47,990 nucleotides of DNA from Sporosarcina highlanderae (GTDB taxonomy: Bacteria; Bacillota; Bacilli; Bacillales_A; Planococcaceae). Both the position numbers and the translations under genes were made by a program. Of this stretch, positions 31,753-40,934 are shown piece by piece. Where the stretch lies: NCBI RefSeq assembly GCF_030433715.1, contig NZ_JAROCC010000018.1, forward strand, positions 1-47,990. The letters are read 5' to 3'. Numbering within the stretch: position 1 is the stretch's first letter; every line of letters starts with the position of its first letter. Under the pieces are notes generated by a model. That model was given only the letters and a program-made list of their open reading frames with translations, was not told the DNA's origin and searched no databases.

Positions 31753-31913
31753 TAATCTCTCCTCCTTTAGGTAATAATAATGAAGTTGCATTCCGTTTTC
31801 AAACAAACGTCACTTATATGCCTCGACAAAATGTTTTTTAAACAGTACAATAAGAGAGGAATATTGCTAAATCGGCATTCATTTTTTCTCTACTTGAAAG
31901 GAGTGTCTTCATT

Positions 31914-32102
31914 ATGAACGCAAGTTTGATTTTAATGGTCATCTTCGGCTTAGTTGCAATTCTTTCCGTTATCGGAACTGTACAAGGTTTTAAAGAGCGC
32001 AATATCCTAAGCATCGTGTTCAATTTGGCAGCCGCTGTCATCTTTGGCGGTTTCACAATTGCAACAGTTGTTTTCGGAGGATATCCAGCAACTCTACATT
32101 AA
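31914..32102 (+). CDS. yqgW: DUF2759 small membrane protein (YqgW)
   Basis: 62 residues with two membrane segments (MNASLILMVIFGLVAIL and AAAVIFGGFTIATVVF) and the linker GTVQGFKERN. GAAAGGAG precedes the ATG at 31914. Matches the YqgW type by size, pattern and place. Function unknown. Confidence 0.82.
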   Translation: MNASLILMVIFGLVAILSVIGTVQGFKERNILSIVFNLAAAVIFGGFTIATVVFGGYPATLH

Positions 32103-32116
32103 TCAGAAATGGTCCT

Positions 32117-32155
32117 AAAAACATCCTTTGCACATACGTGCAAAGGATGTTTTTC
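32117..32155. terminator. Bidirectional terminator
   Basis: AAAACATCCTTTGCAC and GTGCAAAGGATGTTTT form a 16-pair stem around a five-base loop, with T's following; shared by the convergent yqgW and yqgU-like genes. Confidence 0.9.
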
Positions 32156-33272
32156 ATTTATCAAATTCAATCCACTTTCGTCTCACACCAGTTTCAACTT
32201 CTAATAATTCTTCGAATGTATAACCATTTAAACATCGTTTACCGGAAGGAGAACATGCGACCGGCTCCGCATCCAATCCCTCAGTTATCAAATTTGAGTT
32301 ACCTTCTTCGTAAAGATATAAATTGAATGCAGAAGCAAGCTCGTCCAACTGCCCACTTTGCAAAGCTCCTTTATAAAGAAATCGATCCCGGTTAATCCAC
32401 TCAACTTCTGGAATCACCCACTCCGAATAATTGCTAACTGCGGGCATATCCCATTCAGCAAAGATAGTACCATCATAATCTCTTAAGGAAAAAGAAAAAT
32501 TATCAGCTTGATGGGACTGGACAATGAGTAATCTATCTTCAAAAGAGTCAAAGTAAATTACATTATCTACCCCTAAAGAATTGATTTTTCCTGTATCGGT
32601 ATGAAGGATTATTATTTCCCCACCATCAAGGGGATGTTCTGCAAAAAGCATATTTGCGATTTGTCTTTCACCGATCCATTTGGGAAATGGATCATCTAAT
32701 TCGATGATTGAAAGATTCCCTGTGTGCCCGTTAAAAACAAAAAGATCAAATGACCAATCTTCATGGAATGCAGTGAATACTATCATCTCCGGGTCCATAT
32801 CATTCCATTCAATCGCTAATTCTGTCGAATTAATTTCAACCTGATGTTGGACCGTCCCATCCAATGCAACCATTTTAACAATTGCAAAGTCTGATTGATC
32901 ACTTGTATGTACTAATAAATAGTCCAAAGAAGGGTGCACCATAATGTCTGTTATAAAGGATTCATCTTCATAGACAAGATTTGAAGCTCCTGTATCAAAA
33001 TTAAATGATTTAATTTGATAAACTCCATTTCCTTTTTCGACATATAGTATTTCGGAATCAGTAATCCAGTCTGCAATGAAATGAAACAAAGAGGGGTCCG
33101 CGATAAAAACAGGAGGGGGCAAGGGTGCAACATTGTTTTCTTCGACCGCTTCATCATTTGGTTCAAGCGGTTTTTCATTATCAGGTGCAACAACTGAATC
33201 CTTTTCTTCCGTTGAACAACCTGCCACAGCTACTAACACCGAAATAAGCAGGATGATCATTACTCTATTCAT
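32154..33272 (-). CDS. yqgU: YqgU-like beta-propeller lipoprotein
   Basis: 372 residues. MNRVMIILLISVLVAVAGC is a lipoprotein signal peptide, followed by a Glu/Asp/Asn-rich linker. The rest shows repeating beta-blade patterns (IADWITDSEILYVEKGNGVY, IKSFNFDTGASNLVYED, LSIIELDDPFPKWIGE), which suggests a propeller outside the membrane. GAGGGGAGGGGA precedes the ATG at 33272. The name is from synteny with B. subtilis yqgU. No enzymatic role is apparent. Confidence 0.75.
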   Translation of the reverse strand: MNRVMIILLISVLVAVAGCSTEEKDSVVAPDNEKPLEPNDEAVEENNVAPLPPPVFIADPSLFHFIADWITDSEILYVEKGNGVYQIKSFNFDTGASNLVYEDESFITDIMVHPSLDYLLVHTSDQSDFAIVKMVALDGTVQHQVEINSTELAIEWNDMDPEMIVFTAFHEDWSFDLFVFNGHTGNLSIIELDDPFPKWIGERQIANMLFAEHPLDGGEIIILHTDTGKINSLGVDNVIYFDSFEDRLLIVQSHQADNFSFSLRDYDGTIFAEWDMPAVSNYSEWVIPEVEWINRDRFLYKGALQSGQLDELASAFNLYLYEEGNSNLITEGLDAEPVACSPSGKRCLNGYTFEELLEVETGVRRKWIEFDK

Positions 33273-33303
33273 TGCGTCCCCTCCCCTCTTTATTATAAAA
33301 AAA

Positions 33304-33329
33304 CTGCACGGGGAAACTGACCCGTGCAG
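33304..33329 (-). terminator. Terminator of the ltaS-like gene
   Basis: CTGCACGGG and CCCGTGCAG arms; on the minus strand seven T's follow. Confidence 0.88.
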
Positions 33330-33351
33330 AACTTAGTCGTTTTAATATATC

Positions 33352-35232
33352 TTACTCTTCGACTTTTTCCTGGTCACCATCTGTGAATCTGAGCAAATCT
33401 CCATTGATGATTAAATCAGAATAGTCAAGTTCGGTTGTGGCCCGTTCAACATACGGCTCACACGCTGCATTGTCTGTTTCTTCCCCAGTATGGATATCAT
33501 AACATACTTCATTCGTGAAGATATTATTTTCTGTCACTAATCGTCCATCCCTGAAGATAACAAAAGGTTCATGATCAGGGGAGAAAACATCGGCCCCCAT
33601 CTGCATATCTTCTTTTGTATCAATACCAAGCAAATGCAGGATTGTAGGTCTTAAATCCATTTGGCCTGATAGTTCATCCATAGTTTTACCTTTTCCATAT
33701 CCAGGTATATGGATGAACATTGGAACTTTCTGCAATTCGACCGTATCAAACGGAGTAATTTCCTTCTCCATATACATGCCCATCGCTTTGTTATGGTTTT
33801 CTGAGATACCATAATGATCCCCATACATCACGATTATTGAGTTATCGTATAAACCGCTTTTCTTCAAGTCATCAAAGAAGACCTTCAACGCTTCATCCAT
33901 ATAGCGGACGGATTGGAAATACTTATTCAAGGTTTTAGAGTTCGAATCATATTGAGGAATGTACATATCCTCTTCATCCAAATCGAAAGGATGGTGATTC
34001 GTCAACGTGATTAATCGTGTTGAGAATGGTTGGGGCATTTCTTTCATCAATTCGACGGATTGTTCTAAGAACGGGATATCTTTCATTCCCCAGTTGACAG
34101 CTTCCCCTTCGCCGATTTCATAGCTTTCCACATCATAGAATTTTTGAATTCCAAGTGCTTGGTACATGATATCCCTGTTCCAGAAGCTTCGGTTGTTAGC
34201 ATGCATTACGCTTGTAAAGTAGCCATTGTCCCCAAGCTTTTCGGATAATGCATTAAATGTATTTCCACTGTTTGTAAAGAATACAGCTCCACCGTTTCTT
34301 CCGTATAATGAGTTCTCCAAGATGAATTCGGAGTCGGAAGTTTTTCCTAAACCAGTTTGGTGATAAAAATTGTTGAAGTAGAATGTATCCTTATCGTTTG
34401 TCAAACTATTAAGGAATGGTGTAATTTCATACCCATTCATATTATTATTTATAACGAAGTTTTGTAGAGATTCCAGCGAAACGATGATCAAGTTACGGTC
34501 TTTCGCAACACCGAACATTTTTGGATTCGGTTCCGCGTAATTCGCATTGATATAGTTCGCGACCTCTGACAACTCACTACCGTCTGCAAGAGCGCGTTGC
34601 GCATGTGTTTTCGATTGGATGAATAAATCATAAATATGGTAGTTGTAAGTACCGATATTTTTTACAAGCAGCTCTCGGTCAAAACTTCTTGTGAGAAGTT
34701 GGGGTCTTTGAGCTTCAGATAACGCTAAGTTCACCATCAATATTGTGGCAGCTACTACAAAGTAAAGCTTTCGGCCAATATTACGACGGTTTAAAGAACT
34801 TTCCCTTTGTGGAATGAATTTGATCGCTAATGCTACGATAATTACATCCGTGAAAAAGAAAATGTCTGTAAAATTCATATTAGCTGTGGCGGACGAGGAT
34901 AGGTCCCCGAAATTATTAGTTTGAAACAATAATGGTAAAGTGATGAAGTCACTGAAAAACCTATAAAAAACTGCGTTACTAAACATTATAATAGATGTTA
35001 TCAAGCTGATTGAAAATATATAGATATTTTTACGTTTTGTACTCTTTATGAATAGCGCAAGGCCGTACAGAAATAATAGGAAACTTAATGGATTAATAAA
35101 CAGGATAAACTCCTGCACCATATTATCGATCTTCATATTGAAGCTGGTAATGTAGCCTATATATGTTGTTAGCCACGTAGCGACTATTGCAATGCCGAGT
35201 ACGGAATGTTTGGGCCATGATACTTTTTTCAT
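33352..35232 (-). CDS. yqgS: LtaS-family lipoteichoic acid synthase (YqgS)
   Basis: 626 residues. Five membrane helices occupy about the first 200 residues and an extracellular sulfatase-fold domain follows. Motifs are NLIIVSLESLQNFVINN (metal Glu), the catalytic Thr in GLGKTSDSEF, NRSFWNRD, and MYGDHYGISENH. Such enzymes polymerise or prime glycerol-phosphate from phosphatidylglycerol on the outer face of the membrane. B. subtilis has four paralogues; synteny points to YqgS. Monocistronic, ended by the hairpin at 33304-33329. Confidence 0.92.
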   Translation of the reverse strand: MKKVSWPKHSVLGIAIVATWLTTYIGYITSFNMKIDNMVQEFILFINPLSFLLFLYGLALFIKSTKRKNIYIFSISLITSIIMFSNAVFYRFFSDFITLPLLFQTNNFGDLSSSATANMNFTDIFFFTDVIIVALAIKFIPQRESSLNRRNIGRKLYFVVAATILMVNLALSEAQRPQLLTRSFDRELLVKNIGTYNYHIYDLFIQSKTHAQRALADGSELSEVANYINANYAEPNPKMFGVAKDRNLIIVSLESLQNFVINNNMNGYEITPFLNSLTNDKDTFYFNNFYHQTGLGKTSDSEFILENSLYGRNGGAVFFTNSGNTFNALSEKLGDNGYFTSVMHANNRSFWNRDIMYQALGIQKFYDVESYEIGEGEAVNWGMKDIPFLEQSVELMKEMPQPFSTRLITLTNHHPFDLDEEDMYIPQYDSNSKTLNKYFQSVRYMDEALKVFFDDLKKSGLYDNSIIVMYGDHYGISENHNKAMGMYMEKEITPFDTVELQKVPMFIHIPGYGKGKTMDELSGQMDLRPTILHLLGIDTKEDMQMGADVFSPDHEPFVIFRDGRLVTENNIFTNEVCYDIHTGEETDNAACEPYVERATTELDYSDLIINGDLLRFTDGDQEKVEE

Positions 35233-35377
35233 TCACTATCTTCCTTTCATCATTGAAGCTTTTTGTATAATTACCCTCTCACTTGTACATGCACTACATA
35301 TTATAGACGGTTAAGAGCAGAAAAAGTTTCAGAAAATCATTTAAAAATCACTTCTAAATAGTCTAAAAGAATTAATC

Positions 35378-35578
35378 TTAATATCTTTGATTTATTTCTT
35401 TTTTCAATATGAGCTGGGCCCGTAAATAATCCTCTTTAAGGATTAAGCCATTATCGAATAACTCGGTAACTTCGGACACCATCAACTCAATATCAGTTTT
35501 TCGATCTCCAGTATAGATGAAAATCCCGAAACGTTTAAGTAGTTGCAGAACACTAAAAAAATCTTTCAGCTCATTCAT
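35378..35578 (-). CDS. yqgQ: YqgQ family protein (DUF910)
   Basis: 66 residues beginning MNELKDFFSVLQLLKRFGIF, with YTGDRKTDIELMVSEVTELF and ending ILKKEINQRY; this is the YqgQ helical-bundle pattern. It overlaps the end of yqgN (ATGA). In B. subtilis it lies before glucokinase glcK, which is absent here. YqgQ is thought to bind nucleic acid; its role is unclear. Confidence 0.9.
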   Translation of the reverse strand: MNELKDFFSVLQLLKRFGIFIYTGDRKTDIELMVSEVTELFDNGLILKEDYLRAQLILKKEINQRY

Positions 35579-36156
35579 ATTTTTTCACGGATCATTCGGC
35601 ATTGAATGACTCCACTCTCGGTAATTATCTTATCGACAGGTTGGTCATGTGATTCGCTCATGAACGATTGTGCGGTTTGTACTTCGAATGCTAAAGACAA
35701 ACGATCTCCGGGATAATCGACCAAATAGCGATCGTAATATCCGCCGCCAAAGCCAATTCGGTAGCCCTCATTAGAATAGACAACACCCGGTACAATCAGC
35801 AAATCGATGGATGATTTGTCTATCGCTTCCGTTTTATCAATTGCTGGTTCTCTTAAATCCATATAGACTGTCTCCAAATCATCGAAAGATGTGATGAGTC
35901 GGAAATCCATTTCCCTTGTCGCTGATATGCACTTTGGTACGGCTACATTCTTCCCTGATTTCCAGGCAGATTCGATTATAGATATCGTGTCGACTTCAGG
36001 AAAACGGGATATCGTTATACCAATGGTTGAAGCATTGCGATATTCCTCTGAATCAAGAAAGATCTCTGCAATAGCCGAGGATTTATTAATATAATCTTTT
36101 GTATTCATATTTTTCATGATAGCAAGTAGTTGTTTTCGTTTAAATAATTTCCCCAT
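35575..36156 (-). CDS. yqgN: 5-formyltetrahydrofolate cyclo-ligase
   Basis: 193 residues; converts 5-formyl-THF to 5,10-methenyl-THF with ATP. The signature GFGGGYYDRYL lies near residue 140, with the preceding LLIVPGVVYSNEGYRIG. The N-terminus KRKQLLAIMKN is basic, as usual. In the same region as gcvT, also folate-linked, but in a separate transcript with yqgQ. Confidence 0.93.
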   Translation of the reverse strand: MGKLFKRKQLLAIMKNMNTKDYINKSSAIAEIFLDSEEYRNASTIGITISRFPEVDTISIIESAWKSGKNVAVPKCISATREMDFRLITSFDDLETVYMDLREPAIDKTEAIDKSSIDLLIVPGVVYSNEGYRIGFGGGYYDRYLVDYPGDRLSLAFEVQTAQSFMSESHDQPVDKIITESGVIQCRMIREKI

Positions 36157-36186
36157 TATATTATTCCCCCATTTTGAAATAAAAAA

Positions 36187-36209
36187 CCAAAACCCGTGAA
36201 GAGTTTTGG
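36187..36209 (-). terminator. Terminator of rpmG
   Basis: CCAAAAC and GTTTTGG arms; the minus strand continues TTTTTTATTTC. Confidence 0.8.
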
Positions 36210-36218
36210 CATGAGCAA

Positions 36219-36368
36219 TTATTTCGTTTCACGGTGCAAAGTTTGTTTCTTTTCACGTGAGCAGTATTTTTTCATTTCAAGACGTTCCGGATTGTTACGC
36301 TTGTTTTTCTTTGTAATATAATTACGCTCTCCACATTCTGTGCAAGCAAGTGTAATATTTACGCGCAT
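36219..36368 (-). CDS. rpmG: Ribosomal protein L33 (50S)
   Basis: 49 residues beginning [20 protein letters not shown] and ending [10 protein letters not shown]. The first Cys pair (CTEC) is present. The second pair of zinc-type L33 is reduced to a single Cys (KKYCSREKK), so it probably does not hold zinc firmly. ATG at 36368 with GGAGGGA upstream. The gene is monocistronic between yqgN and the plus-strand pair. Confidence 0.95.
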   Translation of the reverse strand: MRVNITLACTECGERNYITKKNKRNNPERLEMKKYCSREKKQTLHRETK

Positions 36369-36538
36369 TGTTGTCCCTCCCACTCATTGGCAATATAAAT
36401 TTAATATGAGCATGATTTATACGACTTTTTCATTGTATCATATCACACGTGTATGTAAAGAAGAAAGTTTCAAATTACAATAAATTGGTACATATGATAC
36501 TATGGGAACAAAGTAATCTTTCCCGGAGGCGTTTTCAA

Positions 36539-36895
36539 GTGGATATACCATTAATCTTACTAAGCATCGGCATTATTTTAATCATACTCTCATTCTTTTT
36601 CGGAAAGTCTTCACGTAAAACTGAAGATGAAATAGAAATCATTTCAATCAGCCTGCATCAGGAGACAAATCAGTTAAAAAAGAGATTAAGGGCCATCGAA
36701 GAGGAATTGATGATTGGTGTCGGTCCAATTCCTAAGGGTAGGCAACCAAAAACAAAACCAGTGCATGAAATCATCGTTAACCAAATCCTTTCCTTACAAG
36801 CACAAGGTTATTCAATTCCTGAAATCGCAAAACGCTCATCACTCACTGACAGCGAAGTTTTGGATGTGTTAAGATCTCGGGGTGTTCTAATATGA
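36539..36895 (+). CDS. Membrane-anchored protein with C-terminal HTH-like segment (YlxL/SwrB-like)
   Basis: 118 residues from the GTG at 36539 with CGGAGG at 9 bases. It has an N-terminal membrane helix (MDIPLILLSIGIILIILSFF), a charged coiled-coil-like stretch (ISLHQETNQLKKRLRAIEEEL), then a C-terminal helix-turn-helix-like end (LQAQGYSIPEIAKRSSLTDSE). The architecture resembles DUF6115 proteins such as YlxL and SwrB; the resemblance is in layout only. It overlaps the next gene (ATGA). Confidence 0.6.
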   Translation: MDIPLILLSIGIILIILSFFFGKSSRKTEDEIEIISISLHQETNQLKKRLRAIEEELMIGVGPIPKGRQPKTKPVHEIIVNQILSLQAQGYSIPEIAKRSSLTDSEVLDVLRSRGVLI

Positions 36896-37377
36896 TGAAT
36901 GAACTACTTAGGGCAACAGGAATTGGCTGCATTTTGGCTGGGGCGATTCTTTATTTCACGAATACATCAGCAATACCATCCACCTCTCAGCATGATGAAA
37001 CAGAAATACAGGAGCTGTTAGCGGAATTGGAACGGGTGAAAAAGGAATTGGCGGTAGCTCAAACAGCAACTCTTTCGGAATCCGACAATCAAAATGATTT
37101 AGGTTCAGCTAAAAACGAAATCGAGGAGGATACTGAAGAGGAACAACAAACTACACCGGATCCTGTCACAAAAATAATAATTTCCATCGAACCAGGGTCC
37201 AACTCCAAAAGCGTTGCGGCCAAACTCGAAAGAGTCGGCGTAATCGAAAGTGCAAGAAGTCTTGAAACGTATTTAATTGAAAATGGCTTATCGGGACTCA
37301 TTCAAATTGGAGAATACGAAGTTGACACAACGATGGATATAAAAACGGTTGCGGGTATTATTACTAAAACGAACTAA
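36892..37377 (+). CDS. MltG/YceG N-domain-like membrane protein
   Basis: 161 residues. An N-terminal membrane helix is followed by an acidic linker (EIEEDTEEEQQ). The C-terminal domain reads IISIEPGSNSKSVAAKLERV, GVIESARSLETYLIENGLSG and IQIGEYEVDTTMDIKTVAG. This is the LysM-like N-domain pattern of MltG/YceG endolytic transglycosylases, without the catalytic part. It is coupled to the preceding membrane protein by a 4-base overlap, so both may act at the cell envelope. No enzymatic activity is expected. Confidence 0.65.
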   Translation: MMNELLRATGIGCILAGAILYFTNTSAIPSTSQHDETEIQELLAELERVKKELAVAQTATLSESDNQNDLGSAKNEIEEDTEEEQQTTPDPVTKIIISIEPGSNSKSVAAKLERVGVIESARSLETYLIENGLSGLIQIGEYEVDTTMDIKTVAGIITKTN

Positions 37378-37381
37378 AAAA

Positions 37382-37415
37382 GCTGCCATTATCGATTTGA
37401 TATCGAAATGGCAGC
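37382..37415. terminator. Bidirectional terminator
   Basis: GCTGCCATT and AATGGCAGC arms with inner ATCGA/TCGAT-like pairing, then TTTTTATT. It separates two convergent transcripts. Confidence 0.85.
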
Positions 37416-37419
37416 ATTT

Positions 37420-39633
37420 TTATTCTTCATCATTCTCGTCAACAATTTCAACATCGTCATTAACGTTCCCGGTTTTTCGACCTATTTCATGACTTGTTGT
37501 CTCCGCTTGATTTTCTTTTCCTCTTTTTTCCTTCAAATCAAAATAAATATCAAGCGCCTCTCGAATTAACCGATTTGCTTCCCTGCTTTGTGTCCTGTAG
37601 TTGCCACGATCTGTAGAAGCATAGGGAATGACAAGCGCATACGCCACTTCAGGTTCTTCTGCTGGTGCAAACCCGACATGTGTCAAGTTGACAGACGGCA
37701 TGCCATACTTGCTACGATCATCACCATAGTACGAAGATTGGGCAGTCCCCGTTTTACCTGCAGCTGTGTATGGTGCATCATTAAACAAGTTCGGCGCCGT
37801 TCCGTTCGGTCCATAATAGACGTAATGCATGCCTTTCTTCACTTGTTCAATCTCTTTTTCCGTATTATTGATACGGTTCAACACTTTCACTTCCGTCTCT
37901 TGCAACAGAGCGCCGAGTGTTTCACCATCTTGAGATGGTTCGCGTATTTCCTTCAAAATCTTCGGAGCAACCCTATATCCTCCATTCGCAACCGTTGACA
38001 CATATTGAGCAAGCTGTAACGGTGTATACGTATCAAACTGTCCGATTGCGAAGTCCAAAAGCTTACCCGAAATTGTTTCTATACCCGTAACACCTGTGTA
38101 TTCACCCGGCAAGTCAATTTCTGTCTTCACACCTAAACCAAATGAGGCATACCCATTTCGCAGCCTATCAAATCCTCCAATATCGATTGGTAGTGGTAGA
38201 TTCGGTCGATACACTGCATTCCCAAGTGACATGGCAATCCGGAACATATAGACGTTAGAAGATCTGCCAAGTGCTACAACGTCATTGATTTGGTACCTTC
38301 CATTCTGATTGAATAGAGAACGTTTCGGTTGAGAATTTGCAATATAGATCGGTTCGTCGATTTTATTCTCTCCGACAGTCAATACCCCTTCACTATAGCC
38401 CGTGAGCACTGTCGCAAGTTTTACCGTTGATCCAACCTCATAGGCAGAAGTGAACGTTCCATAGGCAAAATCCCGAACTTCCCATCTATTAGAGTCTGGA
38501 TCCTTCACCAATCGCTTTCCTATAAGCGCAAGTACTTCTCCGTTGTTTGGATCCATCATGACAAGAAAAGCTCGGTCCAATAAGCCTGAATTAGGTTCTT
38601 TCTTTAACTCTACTAACTTGTCTGAAATGAGCTTTTCCAATGATCCCTGTAATTCACTGTCCATCGATAGAACAAGATCTTTGCCCGGCTCACCTTCCCT
38701 GATTGTTTTTGTCTCGATGACACGTCCAGTACGATCTTTGATATTTTTCACGATAGTCTTCTGGCCTTTTAAAAGTTCTTCATAATATTGTTCGAAATAG
38801 CTTCGCCCAATACGGTCATTACGGGAATAATCTCTTGCCAAATAATAGTCAAGATGAGTCAGTGGGATTCCCTCAATTGAACTTGTCATCGTACCTAAAA
38901 TTGTACTATCAGAGAATTTAACACGTTCCCAATCGGTAGTTGTATTGACTCCTTCAAATTCATTCAAACGTTCAGATACTGCAGCAAACTCCTCTTCCGG
39001 CACATTTCCGCTCTTTATGATCTGTGGAGAATAAGCATATCCCGACATCATCTCACGATAGATTGCTAATACTTCTAATTCATGATCTGTAAATGAATTT
39101 AACTCTTCATCCGTAACCCTTTCACGTGTCAGCCTATTCACTTCGCGTTGAATCTCCTGTTTGGAGAGTGTGCCGTCCTTGCCAATTTCCTTTATTTCGT
39201 CAGCACTGACTTTCGCTTTTGCCTCTTCAGGATTCAAGAGAATCCAGAAATCACGTTTGTCACCGATCGTCACTCGTCTCGTATCCTGTTCGATTAATTC
39301 GGAAAGGCTTTCCGCGATTTCCAACATTTCCCTTGCCGTTGTAGAGGCTGTTTTCGTATATGTGATGGCGTTCATTGGTTTATTATCAACAAGAATATTT
39401 CCCATGCGATCATAGATTCTTCCACGCGGGACACTAGTATTGACAGCGATTTCCTCTTTCTTCTCCAATTCCCTTGTATAAGTCTCGCCTTTGACAATTT
39501 GCAAATACCCAAGCCTGAATATGAGCATGGAAAATAGGATGAAAATCGAGAAGAATAGAAGGTTCATCCTAAAGGCAATATGTTTCCGTTGACGGATTTT
39601 CGCTTGATCCACCTTGCGCATCGGCTTTTTCAT
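37420..39633 (-). CDS. pbpA: Class B penicillin-binding protein 2 (PbpA/MrdA type)
   Basis: 737 residues; cross-links peptidoglycan, likely with the rod-shape machinery. One membrane helix (about 22-45), a dimerisation domain starting PRGRIYDRMGNILVDNKP, and the transpeptidase with AYEVGSTVKLAT (Ser-x-x-Lys), GRSSNVYM (Ser-x-Asn) and AAGKTGTAQSS (Lys-Thr-Gly). The C-terminus is an acidic tail ending EIVDENDEE. Located between sodA and the rest, as in B. subtilis. Confidence 0.94.
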   Translation of the reverse strand: MKKPMRKVDQAKIRQRKHIAFRMNLLFFSIFILFSMLIFRLGYLQIVKGETYTRELEKKEEIAVNTSVPRGRIYDRMGNILVDNKPMNAITYTKTASTTAREMLEIAESLSELIEQDTRRVTIGDKRDFWILLNPEEAKAKVSADEIKEIGKDGTLSKQEIQREVNRLTRERVTDEELNSFTDHELEVLAIYREMMSGYAYSPQIIKSGNVPEEEFAAVSERLNEFEGVNTTTDWERVKFSDSTILGTMTSSIEGIPLTHLDYYLARDYSRNDRIGRSYFEQYYEELLKGQKTIVKNIKDRTGRVIETKTIREGEPGKDLVLSMDSELQGSLEKLISDKLVELKKEPNSGLLDRAFLVMMDPNNGEVLALIGKRLVKDPDSNRWEVRDFAYGTFTSAYEVGSTVKLATVLTGYSEGVLTVGENKIDEPIYIANSQPKRSLFNQNGRYQINDVVALGRSSNVYMFRIAMSLGNAVYRPNLPLPIDIGGFDRLRNGYASFGLGVKTEIDLPGEYTGVTGIETISGKLLDFAIGQFDTYTPLQLAQYVSTVANGGYRVAPKILKEIREPSQDGETLGALLQETEVKVLNRINNTEKEIEQVKKGMHYVYYGPNGTAPNLFNDAPYTAAGKTGTAQSSYYGDDRSKYGMPSVNLTHVGFAPAEEPEVAYALVIPYASTDRGNYRTQSREANRLIREALDIYFDLKEKRGKENQAETTSHEIGRKTGNVNDDVEIVDENDEE

Positions 39634-39691
39634 ATGTATTCCCCTTACTTAAAATAGTCCACTTTGGATTATAGCATTCTATATACAAAAA

Positions 39692-39720
39692 GCATACATT
39701 CTGACGAACAGAATGTATGC
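39692..39720 (-). terminator. Terminator of sodA
   Basis: GCATACATTCTG and GAATGTATGC arms; on the minus strand TTTTTGTAT follows, 22 bases past the sodA stop. Confidence 0.8.
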
Positions 39721-39742
39721 CAAGTTGCATCTTTTTATGAGT

Positions 39743-40342
39743 TTAGCCGAAGTTTTTTGCAACTTCGTCCCAGTTTACAACGTTCCAGAAAGCAGAAACG
39801 TAGTCAGGGCGTCTGTTTTGGTAGTTTAGGTAGTATGCATGCTCCCAAACGTCAAGACCCAAAATTGGAGTTTTACCTTCCATCAATGGTGAATCTTGGT
39901 TTGGAGTAGACATGATTTCAAGTTCTCCGTTGTTCGAAACAAGCCAAGCCCATCCTGAACCGAAGCGAGTTGCAGCCGCTTTCGCGAACTCTTCTTTGAA
40001 TGCATCAAAGCTGCCGAACTTTTTATCGATAGCTTCTGCAAGTGCACCCGTTGGAGCTCCGCCACCGTTCGGTGAAAGGATGTTCCAGAAGAATGTGTGG
40101 TTTGCATGTCCACCACCGTTATTGCGGACAGCTGTACGGATGTTTTCAGGAACAGCATCCAAATTGGAAATAAGCTCTTCAACAGATTTAGAAGCTAAAT
40201 CTTCGTGCCCTTCCAATGCGTTGTTCACGTTCGTCACATACGTATTGTGATGTTTCGTGTGGTGGATGTTCATCGTTTCTTTGTCGATGTGAGGCTCAAG
40301 CGCATCGTATGCGTATGGTAGTTCTGGTAATTTGTAAGCCAT
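39743..40342 (-). CDS. sodA: Superoxide dismutase (Mn/Fe)
   Basis: 199 residues; dismutates superoxide in the cytosol. Metal ligands lie in [19 protein letters not shown] and [12 protein letters not shown] (Asp and His). The sequences GGGAPTGAL and GSGWAWLV, with Gly and Gln placement, fit a manganese enzyme of the Bacillus type. AGGAGG precedes the ATG. Single-gene transcript. Confidence 0.96.
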   Translation of the reverse strand: MAYKLPELPYAYDALEPHIDKETMNIHHTKHHNTYVTNVNNALEGHEDLASKSVEELISNLDAVPENIRTAVRNNGGGHANHTFFWNILSPNGGGAPTGALAEAIDKKFGSFDAFKEEFAKAAATRFGSGWAWLVSNNGELEIMSTPNQDSPLMEGKTPILGLDVWEHAYYLNYQNRRPDYVSAFWNVVNWDEVAKNFG

Positions 40343-40426
40343 TTTCCATTCCTCCTTGATTGATTCATAATTTACCCTGCACTATAAACATTATCAAAAT
40401 AAGGGAGGTCATTCAAATTTAATGAA

Positions 40427-40912
40427 CTATATTAAAACAAAATAAATAAATATTCCAATCATTAGAAGCAAAACTGCACCTTTTGCAACAATTGATGTCA
40501 AAAAGCCTACAAGGGAACCAATTCCCGTTTTCATAGATTGCTTCAGGCCTTTCCGGGATATTAATAGCTCGGCTAATACTGCACCAAGAAACGGTCCAAT
40601 CAGGATGCCCGCCACTGGAATAATAAATGGTCCGACAAGCAAGCCGATTGTACTTCCCCACATACCTGCTTTGGAACCTCCGAATTTTTTCACACCAACA
40701 ATATTCGCAAATGTATCAGCACCGAACAGTAAAATCACAAAGAGAATTTGGATGAGCCAAAACAACCAGTTCATCCCATCGAACGTCATGATCCATCCAT
40801 ACAATAAGAAACCGGCCACAACAAAAAGCACGGAAGGAATGATCGGATAAACCAGCCCGATAAATGCGATTATGAACATGATAATAGCTAGTATCCAAGC
40901 AATGATTTCCAT
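40427..40912 (-). CDS. yqgC: DUF456 membrane protein (YqgC)
   Basis: 161 residues, four to five hydrophobic helices. The pattern GLVYPIIPSVLFVVAGFLLYG and the glycine-rich GSTIGLLVGPFIIPVAG and LIGPFLGAVLAELL are characteristic of DUF456. Lies between sodA and the phosphate transporter gene. Function unknown. Confidence 0.88.
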   Translation of the reverse strand: MEIIAWILAIIMFIIAFIGLVYPIIPSVLFVVAGFLLYGWIMTFDGMNWLFWLIQILFVILLFGADTFANIVGVKKFGGSKAGMWGSTIGLLVGPFIIPVAGILIGPFLGAVLAELLISRKGLKQSMKTGIGSLVGFLTSIVAKGAVLLLMIGIFIYFVLI

Positions 40913-40934
40913 GATCTTTCCTCCCGGTTCAGTC

